The translations under genes and the position numbers were made by a program. Positions 26,722 to 34,046 of a stretch of DNA of 44,825 bases are shown one piece after another. The first letter of the stretch is position 1; every line of letters begins with the position of its first letter. The stretch lies in NCBI GenBank assembly GCA_964410665.1, contig CAYPIE010000048.1, positions 1-44,825 on the forward strand. The letters are read 5' to 3'. The notes under the pieces were generated by a model. The model made no database searches. It was not told where the DNA came from and saw only the letters and a list, made by a program, of their open reading frames with translations. This DNA comes from CAYPIE01 sp964410665. Its GTDB lineage: Bacteria > Planctomycetota > Planctomycetia > Gemmatales > Gemmataceae.

Positions 26722-28503
26722 ATGAAATATTTTTTGTTTATGCTTTCTTTGAGTTTAGCCCTCGGGTGCTACGCCGCACAATGGGCATCGGGCAGTTTCA
26801 AGGGCGGGCGATTCGGGGGTGGAGGTCGCGCACGAGCTGCGGCGGCCCGAGCTCCCCGGCCTGCGAATCGGCCGTCCATATCGCGGCCGATCCAGCGGCC
26901 CAATATGAGCACGCCCAACTTCGGCGGATCGCGTCCGTCGATCAACCGGCCTAATCTCAATCGCCCTAGCTTCAACCGACCCAGTGGCAGCCGGCCCAAC
27001 TTCAACCGGCCTAGTTTTAACCGTCCCTCACCGCCAACCCAGCGGCCTCAACTGCCAGGGGGAGGCTTCAAACCGTCGCCAAACCCACGGCCATCGCGAC
27101 CCACCCCCTTGCCTGGAAACCGCCCCACGCGACCGGGCAATCGACCCGGCGGTGGGGCAACCACTCTTCCAGGCCGACCACCCTCGTTTCCAAATCGCCC
27201 CAGCATCCCCGACCTCGGGGGGAACCGACCCGGGATTGGCAACCGGCCGAACCGACCTGGCGGCGGTGGAAACCGACCCGGAATCGGCAACCGACCGGGG
27301 ATTCACTTTCCCGAGCGACCCGGAGCGGGGAACCGACCCGGTGGCGGCAACCGACCGGGGCGTCCCGGCGGGGGCAATCGCCCCACCATCCCAGGGCCGG
27401 GCAACCGTCCCTCCCCGGGAGACCTCGGGGACTTCCTCGGCTTGGACCGCCCCATCCAACGGCCGGGCAATCGGCCCAATATTGGCAACCGACCCAACAT
27501 CGGCAACCGACCCAACATCGGCAACCGACCCAACATTGGCAACCGACCCAACATCGGCAGTGGCAATATCAACATCGGATCGAACAACCGCCCAATCAAT
27601 ATTGGACAAGTGAACCTAGGCCGGAACACCGTGATCAGCAATCGCCCGCAGTGGGCCAACATCAACAACAACCGCCTCATCGCGATTGACAACCGCTGGA
27701 ATCGCCAACTCGGTGGTTTGCGGAACTGGCGAGGGCGATACCCGCAGCGGGCGGCCTACTGGGGCGGATGGGGTACACGGGTCCGCACGCATTGGCGCTT
27801 CAGCGCCTATCATCGCAGCTGGTTCGGGCCCTCCTGGTGGGTCGCCCACCCCCACCGCTTCTGTGGCTGGCACTATTCCTATGGTTTTTCCAGGCGCCCA
27901 TGGTCGTACTGGTGGACGGTTCCGACGTTTCTGGCCTGCCGCAACTGGTTCACCTGGACCGCGCCGGTCAGCGTCTGGTCCGAGCCGATCTACTACGACT
28001 ATGGTCCCGGAGGGAACGTGGTTTATGAAGACAATCGAGTCTTCATCAACAATGAAGAGATCGCTACCGCCGAGGAGTTTGCCCAGAGCGCTGCCGTGCT
28101 GGCGACGGTCCCCCCACCTGCGACCGAGGAGCAAGCGGAGCAGGCCGAATGGCTGCCCTTGGGTACCTTTGCCGTCTCGGCCGATGAGCAGGATATCGAG
28201 CCCTCCCGGATGATCCAATTGGCCGTCGACCAATCGGGGATCATCAGCGGGACTTTGTTCAATATTGACACCGATCAAACGCAGAGCGTCCAGGGTCAGG
28301 TCGACAAGGAGACCCAACGGGTCGCCTTCCGCATCGGCGAGAGCGAGGACATCGTCGTCGAAACCGGACTGTACAACTTAACCCAGGAAGAAGCACCCGT
28401 GCTGGTACACTTCGGCACGGACCGAGCAGAGAACTATCTACTGGTGCGTCTCGAACAACCCGATGAGCAATCGATCGACGGCACCAGTGCTCCCAGTCCG
28501 TAG
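26722..28503 (+). CDS. RPN-repeat secreted protein ('mu-protocadherin' type)
   Basis: A 593-residue exported protein. An N-terminal signal with a possible lipobox (MLSLSLALGCYAAQ) is followed by about 260 residues of low-complexity Arg/Pro/Asn/Gly sequence (NRPSFNRPS, GNRPGIGNRP) including five exact GNRPNI units. Then comes an aromatic-rich domain (about 335-430) with many Trp and Tyr (WGGWGTRVRTHWRFSAYHRS, SWWVAHPHRFCGWHYSYGFS). The C-terminal domain (about 440-590) looks like a beta-rich fold (WLPLGTFAVSADEQDIEPSR). It is the family often labelled mu-protocadherin or putative cell-surface protein in planctomycete genomes, probably associated with the cell envelope. ggag lies seven bases before the ATG. 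It follows the SnoaL-like gene by 30 bases in an apparent operon. Confidence 0.85.
   Translation: MKYFLFMLSLSLALGCYAAQWASGSFKGGRFGGGGRARAAAARAPRPANRPSISRPIQRPNMSTPNFGGSRPSINRPNLNRPSFNRPSGSRPNFNRPSFNRPSPPTQRPQLPGGGFKPSPNPRPSRPTPLPGNRPTRPGNRPGGGATTLPGRPPSFPNRPSIPDLGGNRPGIGNRPNRPGGGGNRPGIGNRPGIHFPERPGAGNRPGGGNRPGRPGGGNRPTIPGPGNRPSPGDLGDFLGLDRPIQRPGNRPNIGNRPNIGNRPNIGNRPNIGNRPNIGSGNINIGSNNRPINIGQVNLGRNTVISNRPQWANINNNRLIAIDNRWNRQLGGLRNWRGRYPQRAAYWGGWGTRVRTHWRFSAYHRSWFGPSWWVAHPHRFCGWHYSYGFSRRPWSYWWTVPTFLACRNWFTWTAPVSVWSEPIYYDYGPGGNVVYEDNRVFINNEEIATAEEFAQSAAVLATVPPPATEEQAEQAEWLPLGTFAVSADEQDIEPSRMIQLAVDQSGIISGTLFNIDTDQTQSVQGQVDKETQRVAFRIGESEDIVVETGLYNLTQEEAPVLVHFGTDRAENYLLVRLEQPDEQSIDGTSAPSP
27466..27555 (+). 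repeat. Five 18-bp tandem repeats (GNRPNI)
   Basis: Five consecutive 18-base units, such as ggcaaccgacccaacatc, each coding Gly-Asn-Arg-Pro-Asn-Ile, lie inside the RPN-rich gene. The middle copies are nearly identical, so copy number is likely to vary between strains. Confidence 0.9.
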
Positions 28504-28512
28504 GAAGCTTGC

Positions 28513-28577
28513 AAGGGAATAAGTGCCTAACAGGCAGGTTCCCTTGGTGCGAGCCGGATCCTCCGGCGCTCTTTTTC
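28513..28577 (+). terminator. Double hairpin terminator after the RPN-rich gene
   Basis: A first hairpin (28513-28545) pairs aagggaa with ttccctt and has an inner gcct/aggc stem. A second (28553-28567) pairs gccgga with tccggc around a 3-base loop and is followed by gctctttttctttg. The second fits an intrinsic terminator for the secreted-protein operon. Confidence 0.65.
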
Positions 28578-28943
28578 TTTGATTGCTCATCGTGGCAGGC
28601 GTTCCATCATGAGCAATCCTTGTTCACTGAACGTAAGCATCGCACGAAGCCCATCGTGTGGGGCGTGGTAACCTCTCCGGCACCACCACTGTCACTGCGA
28701 GGAACTACCCCACGGCTTGACGCTTCGTGGATGGCACATCCGACCACGCGAAGCAAACTTCCTACCGGACTAACTTGTATGACAGAGCAGTTCGTGCTTG
28801 ACCTCGGTTTGGCGGTCACCTGGAATGGTGGCTGCGGTTTTTGACCGGTGCGATCGGTTCCGGTAGACGGTTACACCGTGACCAGATGAAAGCCCTGTGG
28901 TATGCAGGTCGTTCAATTCTCTGAACCATGACCAAGCATGCGT
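28578..28943. other. Intergenic region between convergent genes
   Basis: About 365 bases between the terminator and the end of the PLP decarboxylase gene. I see no supported gene or clear repeat. Confidence 0.4.
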
Positions 28944-30257
28944 CTAGCCTGCGCCTATTTCTTTCAAATCACTGAGGAATTCATCGAGGATCGTTTGGCT
29001 CACATGCGGCATGACGACGACATGGGCATAGCGCACCGCTTGCCCGTCGACATCCAGGTGCATGGTTGCCAGGGAATACTTCCTGACCACCTCATCCCCA
29101 GGATGGCGGAAATACACCGTGTTCGATAAGGGGTTGGACCGCACCGCTTGGAGTTCCGGAAACTTGGAATTCAACTGATCAAACAAGTAAGCAGCGTTCT
29201 CGAGCATCCGCCCGGCATCCCTGACCAAGCGTTTCTGGGCCGGCGGAGTCGTGAAGTAGTAAAACTCCGCTGGTTTCACCGCGTCGCGCGAGCAGGTGAT
29301 GGTCCCTGGAACGTGGTGAATGTACTCTGGGTTATGTATCTTGCTAAATGCCTCATTGAACTCGTCATAGAGACGCTGCTTGGTGATAAACAGACCTGCC
29401 GGAGAGGGAAATCCGAAGAATTTGTGACAGGAAACTGCGATCGAGTCATACCGGCCTGGTCGGTTCGTTCGCCGTGGGTGGCTGTAAGCAATCTCGTCTG
29501 CATGCTGGGTGAATGGCAAGTACCCTCCGAACAACGCCGCATCGACGTGCACATAGCTCGGGTGCCCGGCTAAGACCGCTTGCAACGGGTCTAACGCGTC
29601 GATCGCTCCCTTGAACGTAGTCCCGATGGTCGCCACCACCAGGGCCGGTTGATCGCGATGGGTACACAGTTTGGTGTCGAGGTCTTGGGGATCCATCCCG
29701 CCATCGGGCAACGTCTTCACCTCCACTGCTTCGAGTCCAAGCAAGTCGCGCAAGATCTGCACCGAATAGTGTGCTTCCCGAGTAAAATAGGCCTTCGGGA
29801 GCCGACCTGTGCGTGCCTGCAACAGGGTACGGCCCATATACATCCCATGCATGTTACTGTCGGTACCACTATGTGATAGAAAGCCCCAGGTGTCTGCCTC
29901 GGGAAAGCGGAACCGTTTACCGAAACTCAGAACGATTTCACGTTCGAAATCATGTGTGTTGTAGGGGATGGGACTCGCTTTAAACGGATTGCCCACATTA
30001 TTGAAAGCGAATCCATCGATCCCCACTTGCAATAATTCATCCCGCCAAGCAAAAAACGCTTTCGCGGGAGTGTTCATATTGATCGGATAGCCAAGGACTC
30101 GATTCTTAAAGGCTTTCACCCGGGCTATTGCTTGCAGGGATCGGTTGGCATCCTTTGCTTCAGGCACCGATGCGAACAACCAGGGTGGTTGGCAACCGGT
30201 CGCGGCGGCCATTATCCCAAGCCCGCCAACCCCAAGGAAACGGCGACGTGAGAGCAT
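28944..30257 (-). CDS. PLP-dependent group II decarboxylase with Tat/lipobox leader
   Basis: A 437-residue pyridoxal-phosphate decarboxylase most like bacterial histidine decarboxylase: DTWGFLSHSGTDSNMHGMYM, YFTREAHYSVQILRDLLG, VVATIGTTFKGAIDALDPL, HVDAALFGGYLPF, and SIAVSCHKFFGFP with the probable PLP Lys279. The N-terminus is unusual. It has a twin-arginine motif (LSRRRFLGVGGLGIM) and then ATGC, a plausible lipobox at Cys22, so the enzyme may be a Tat-exported lipoprotein. The ATG at 30257 is backed by aaggag seven bases upstream. Substrate could be histidine or another amino acid. It is divergent from glutamate dehydrogenase. The fold call is firm; substrate and location are inference. Confidence 0.87.
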   Translation of the reverse strand: MLSRRRFLGVGGLGIMAAATGCQPPWLFASVPEAKDANRSLQAIARVKAFKNRVLGYPINMNTPAKAFFAWRDELLQVGIDGFAFNNVGNPFKASPIPYNTHDFEREIVLSFGKRFRFPEADTWGFLSHSGTDSNMHGMYMGRTLLQARTGRLPKAYFTREAHYSVQILRDLLGLEAVEVKTLPDGGMDPQDLDTKLCTHRDQPALVVATIGTTFKGAIDALDPLQAVLAGHPSYVHVDAALFGGYLPFTQHADEIAYSHPRRTNRPGRYDSIAVSCHKFFGFPSPAGLFITKQRLYDEFNEAFSKIHNPEYIHHVPGTITCSRDAVKPAEFYYFTTPPAQKRLVRDAGRMLENAAYLFDQLNSKFPELQAVRSNPLSNTVYFRHPGDEVVRKYSLATMHLDVDGQAVRYAHVVVMPHVSQTILDEFLSDLKEIGAG

Positions 30258-30623
30258 GATGAATCTCCTTCGACAAGCGGGGCGGGTAGGGGAATACATG
30301 GTGCCCAATTCCCGGGACCAGCGATCGCATTCCCTTCCTCCATTCGACACCATTCTCCGGCTGACTTCGACTGGATTTTTGTTACGCTCCTGTTCCCAGA
30401 TCGCCAGCGACACCCAACTAAGGGTGACGCTCTGGTGACCGCCGAACGATCGTACCGAACGGATTCTGGAGGAATTGAGAGGGAACCGCATTCCTTGATT
30501 TGCGTCTGCTTTCCGCAGTGGGATTCGCATAGACGCTTCTTGTCCACGTGGATTGAATCACTGCAACTGCTTGCAGCATCCGATCGTGGTCGAACCCGAT
30601 GGCTAATACCAAGGAGTCAGCGA
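30258..30623. other. Divergent intergenic region
   Basis: About 365 bases between the PLP decarboxylase and gdhA, transcribed in opposite directions. It must carry both promoters. I did not find a convincing promoter pair, operator or small gene. Confidence 0.4.
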
Positions 30624-31925
30624 ATGTCCGAATTGGATTCGTCACTATTTCAACAAGCCTTACAACGCCTCGATCGGGCAGTTTCGCTCGCCCGCATCGA
30701 TCCGGATACCCTGGAGCGGCTCCGTCATCCCCACGCTGCCCTCGAAGTGACAATCCCCGTCCGCATGGATGATGGCAGCTTACGCGTCTTCACCGGCTAT
30801 CGTGTCCGCCATGATACAACCCGTGGTCCCGGCAAAGGGGGCATTCGCTACCATCCCGGGGTGAGTCTCGAAGAAGTCAAAGCATTGGCGTTCTGGATGA
30901 CGTGTAAATGTGCGGTGGTCAACATCCCCTACGGTGGCGCGAAGGGAGGCGTGATCGTTGATCCTAAATCCCTCTCGCGACTGGAGCTTGAACGCCTCTC
31001 GCGCGGGTTCATCCAACAGATCGCCGATTTTATTGGCCCCGAGACGGATATTCCCGCGCCGGATGTCTACACCAACGCCATGGTCATGGGCTGGATGATG
31101 GATGAGTATTCCATCATCCGGCGACAACGCACTCCCGCGGTCATCACGGGGAAACCGATCCCGTTAGGGGGTTCATTAGGCCGCGAGCACGCGACCGGAC
31201 GAGGTGCCTACTTCTGTCTAAAAGAACTTGAGCATCGTCGGGCTTGGTCATCGCAGAACATCCGCGTCGCGATCCAGGGATTTGGCAATGCTGGGCAGCA
31301 GATCGCTCGACTCCTCCATCAGGATGGCTATCGCATCGTCGCTGTGAGCGATTCCAAAGGGGGCATCCACCACCCTGACGGCTTTGATGTCCCCAGCCTG
31401 ATCCACGTGAAAAACGAAAGTCGTCGTTTACAAGCCGTTTACTGCCATGGCTCAGTCTGTGAACTGATCCCGGCCACGCAGATCACCAACGAAGAATTGT
31501 TAGAACTCGACGTGGATGTGTTGATCCCCGCCGCCTTAGAGAATCAAATTACCATCGAGAACGCTAAACGGATACGAGCCGAGGTGGTGTGTGAGCTGGC
31601 CAACGGCCCCACCACACCTGAAGCCGACCGTGTACTCCATGCCGCGGATGTATTAGTAATTCCAGATATTCTGGCCAACGCGGGCGGAGTGACCGTGAGC
31701 TACTTTGAATGGGTGCAAAACAAAGCAGGGTATTACTGGACCGAGGAGGAAGTGGATAGGCGGTTGCAAGAGATTATGACACGCGAGTTCACAACCATAT
31801 ACTCGTTGATGCAGGAAGCCAAAGTCGATATGCGAACGGCTGCCTACGGGATGGCGTTACGCCGCATCGGCGAAGCGATCGAGGCACAAGGCACAAAAAG
31901 GTATTTTCAACAAGAGGAGAACTAG
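30624..31925 (+). CDS. gdhA: Glu/Leu/Phe/Val-type glutamate dehydrogenase
   Basis: A 433-residue amino-acid dehydrogenase, most like the hexameric catabolic-type GdhA (oxidative deamination of glutamate to 2-oxoglutarate). The substrate domain shows GPGKGGIRYHPGVSLEEVKA, Lys95 (MTCKCAVVN) and catalytic Lys107 in PYGGAKGG. APDVYTNAMVMGWMMDEYS follows. The nucleotide domain carries the Rossmann motif IQGFGNAGQQIA, and LIPAALENQI and ANAGGVTVSYFEW are conserved. The ATG is preceded by aaggag at seven bases. The stop codon TAG coincides with the left end of a dispersed repeat. A leucine or valine dehydrogenase is less likely because its usual length is about 350 residues. Confidence 0.93.
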   Translation: MSELDSSLFQQALQRLDRAVSLARIDPDTLERLRHPHAALEVTIPVRMDDGSLRVFTGYRVRHDTTRGPGKGGIRYHPGVSLEEVKALAFWMTCKCAVVNIPYGGAKGGVIVDPKSLSRLELERLSRGFIQQIADFIGPETDIPAPDVYTNAMVMGWMMDEYSIIRRQRTPAVITGKPIPLGGSLGREHATGRGAYFCLKELEHRRAWSSQNIRVAIQGFGNAGQQIARLLHQDGYRIVAVSDSKGGIHHPDGFDVPSLIHVKNESRRLQAVYCHGSVCELIPATQITNEELLELDVDVLIPAALENQITIENAKRIRAEVVCELANGPTTPEADRVLHAADVLVIPDILANAGGVTVSYFEWVQNKAGYYWTEEEVDRRLQEIMTREFTTIYSLMQEAKVDMRTAAYGMALRRIGEAIEAQGTKRYFQQEEN

Positions 31926-32039
31926 TGGGTCACCTCGATCGAGATGATGACCCGGTGTCGGACCAGAGCGGGGCATCCGTAAGCGTCACACCCGAGGTGG
32001 GGAAGTGTTGACACGCGCTCGCTGGGTGGGTGGCGCGTT
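31923..32039 (+). repeat. Dispersed repeat, copy 1
   Basis: 117 bases starting tagtgggtcacctcgatcga, aligned without gaps to 44709-44825 with seven mismatches counted by eye (110/117). The left end coincides with the gdhA stop codon. The first 27 bases can form a hairpin (gggtca ... tgaccc around ctcgatcgag). The element probably continues to the right, because copy 2 is cut by the window end. It may be a short mobile or REP-like repeat. Confidence 0.9.
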
Positions 32040-32061
32040 GGACAGGGGCGATTCCTTCTGA

Positions 32062-32280
32062 ATGGCGTGTGATCCCGCCGAGCGTTGGGCGGAGATGCCT
32101 CGGACCAACGCACCGTGGGAGGACGTCCTGGCAGACGCGGGATCTTCGACCGACGGCGGTCCAACCCTCGGCGGGTTCACACCCGCCGAGCGGAACAGGC
32201 ATGGCGGCCCGTACCATGGTCCAGCAATGTCAAATATATATTCACACAAGTGGATAAGACTGCAGTACCACGCGACATGA
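32062..32280 (+). CDS. Possible small protein, related to 43773-44027
   Basis: A 72-codon open frame coding CDPAERWAEM near its start and LGGFTPAER after about 40 residues. The same two elements, in the same frame, occur in the minus-strand ORF at 43773-44027 (WEPAERCADF and LGEFTPAARK). Shared reading frame in two loci suggests a real or formerly real protein family. After FTPAER the frame runs into unrelated-looking sequence, so this copy may be a truncated remnant. It lies just to the right of dispersed repeat copy 1. Confidence 0.25.
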   Translation: MACDPAERWAEMPRTNAPWEDVLADAGSSTDGGPTLGGFTPAERNRHGGPYHGPAMSNIYSHKWIRLQYHAT

Positions 32281-32298
32281 CCCTGCAGGTCGCGAGAA

Positions 32299-33375
32299 CT
32301 ACTCTTGCATCTCTTTGACCGTCGCGTTGGCATGCGAGCCATTCCACGGCTCCTGATCGTGGAGTTGTGCTTCGGCGGCGGCCAACTGCCGTCGGAGCTG
32401 ATCAATCTCCGTCTCGAGCCGGTCTTTGTCTGATGCCGACCCGTCTGCGATCGACGAGGCCATATACTCCATACGTTGCTTGACGTCTTGTAGGCTAAGA
32501 TTGGGACTGAACACGTTGTATGACAGGGTCAAGCCCACGGCGAACACTGCCGCTCCCACACCGATCGCCGCGCGCAGATACGGTTCGGTTTCGGCGAGCA
32601 GAGCGAGTCGAATAAACACCGTCGAGACCGCAAAGCCCGCATTGCGAAAACCAATGTGATAGGTCGAGCTATATCGGAAGGCTAACAGCACCAACAACAC
32701 ATCGGCAAAAATCAACACGGTAAATAAGTCTGCAAAAAACGTGGTGGTGTGTTGCTCCCACCACTCGGCAAAGCTTCCGCTCACCTGGACTTGCTGCACC
32801 AATGCATAGAAATCGCGACCAGCGAGAATGAAAAAACTCGCTAATAGACCCAGGCCAAGCAACTTCTTGTTATTGACAAACTTTCGTCGCTCTTTCTCGT
32901 CGGTCGTCAGAGGAACGTGGCGTTGAATGCGGTAGTAAATGCCCACCAAGACAAAGATCACAGTCGCCGCCAAGGCATCGATGGCCATCCGTCCGACCTC
33001 CGGACGAATGGTTTCCCACTTCAACTCACCTCCGGCTTTGGTAAATTCGATGAACACATCCCGCAACAGGATGAGCGAGAGGATCTCAAACTGCTTGCCC
33101 ACCGTATCCGAGATCGACCGACCGAGGCTAAACACCAATCCCAGCACTTCCATGACCAGGAGCAAGAAAAAGGCAAAATAAATCGCCCATATTGGCTCAT
33201 CCGGGATATAGGGTGCCACAGCCGGCGGAAACAGGTCCGCCCTACTCGCTTCGGTCAGGGCGAGGCCTGCGAGGAAGACCAGGATGGCCGAGGTGCCCAT
33301 CGTTCGACGAAGCCAGGACGACTCCCAATGAAGCTGCAAGAAATCATACGCACGCATTAATAATCGACGAAGCAT
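32299..33375 (-). CDS. Multi-pass membrane protein with C-terminal coiled coil
   Basis: A 358-residue membrane protein that I do not recognise. Hydrophobic segments appear near residues 27-45, 63-90, 130-147, 170-190, 205-230 and 245-285 (for example WAIYFAFFLLLVMEVLGLVF and ALAATVIFVLVGIYYRI). The last 60 residues are a charged coiled-coil-like helix (LETEIDQLRRQLAAAEAQLH) probably in the cytoplasm. The ATG at 33375 is chosen because ggaggaacc lies just upstream; a TTG at 33393 is in frame. It stands alone between gdhA and glgP. FRNAGFAVSTVFIRL is unrelated to the RiPP repeat despite the chance FRNAG. Confidence 0.8.
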   Translation of the reverse strand: MLRRLLMRAYDFLQLHWESSWLRRTMGTSAILVFLAGLALTEASRADLFPPAVAPYIPDEPIWAIYFAFFLLLVMEVLGLVFSLGRSISDTVGKQFEILSLILLRDVFIEFTKAGGELKWETIRPEVGRMAIDALAATVIFVLVGIYYRIQRHVPLTTDEKERRKFVNNKKLLGLGLLASFFILAGRDFYALVQQVQVSGSFAEWWEQHTTTFFADLFTVLIFADVLLVLLAFRYSSTYHIGFRNAGFAVSTVFIRLALLAETEPYLRAAIGVGAAVFAVGLTLSYNVFSPNLSLQDVKQRMEYMASSIADGSASDKDRLETEIDQLRRQLAAAEAQLHDQEPWNGSHANATVKEMQE

Positions 33376-34046
33376 CGCTTGGTTCCTCCACAACTTCTAC
33401 CCGCTTAATATTGTCACCTTCCAACAACTTTGCTCATCTCTCATGGGTCACCGCGTGTATGCCAATGCGCAATCATAGGCAAGCAAGGGCTCAAAGGAGT
33501 GAGATGGAATCGGAAAGATGACCAAACCAGCCCTCCGATGCTTCAAGCGTGTTCATCAGAGGATTCATCATTTATTAGGCGTAGGCTCCCGCAATTTCCA
33601 CCGGCATACGATCTACAACGCTTGCACCGATGCTGGACAGGCCCGAGAACACCGTGGTGACCAGCGTGGGTAACTGAGAAAACCATACATAAATCCGTGG
33701 GAGTGTAGGCCACCGGTTTGGTGGTGGTACACGATGGGGATCCCAAGCAGAGGGCTCAACCTACACAAGCGCCTCAGGGCGAGAGGATTTCACTTAAGTC
33801 TACGCAAACATATAGATTTTTCAAGATGATTCTCTGGACTTGATTTGAGTCAAAGCATCATCAGAAGTGTGGAGCTAACCTGCCCTAGCAGGGGTGGGTC
33901 AAAGCAAGCGTTTCTCAAGCCGCCTATTCAGAATGATGGGTGTTGTCGAAAGTAGGCATCTTCCGCAATGTGATCGTCGCCAGCACGATCCGCAACGGAA
34001 GATGCCATCGCAATCCGCCCAGGAGAGTTGCCTAGGCCCAGCCGCA
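33376..34046. other. Intergenic region with inverted repeat
   Basis: About 670 bases between the membrane protein start and the end of glgP. The open frames seen lack motifs. The two-tier inverted repeat at 33955-34006 is the only clear structure. Promoter sequences for the membrane protein should lie near 33400-33500 but were not identified. Confidence 0.4.
33955..34006. repeat. Two-tier inverted repeat downstream of glgP
   Basis: Outer arms ggcatcttccg and cggaagatgcc (11 bp, exact) and inner arms gatcgt and acgatc are separated by short unpaired stretches. It lies 41 bases beyond the glgP stop codon. No T-tract is adjacent, so it may be a 3' mRNA-stabilising hairpin rather than a terminator. 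Confidence 0.75.

Noticed and set aside
27028..27692. Minus-strand repeat-rich frames opposite the RPN-rich gene
   Set aside because: They mirror the low-complexity DNA. The plus-strand frame has the signal peptide, ribosome binding site and C-terminal domains.
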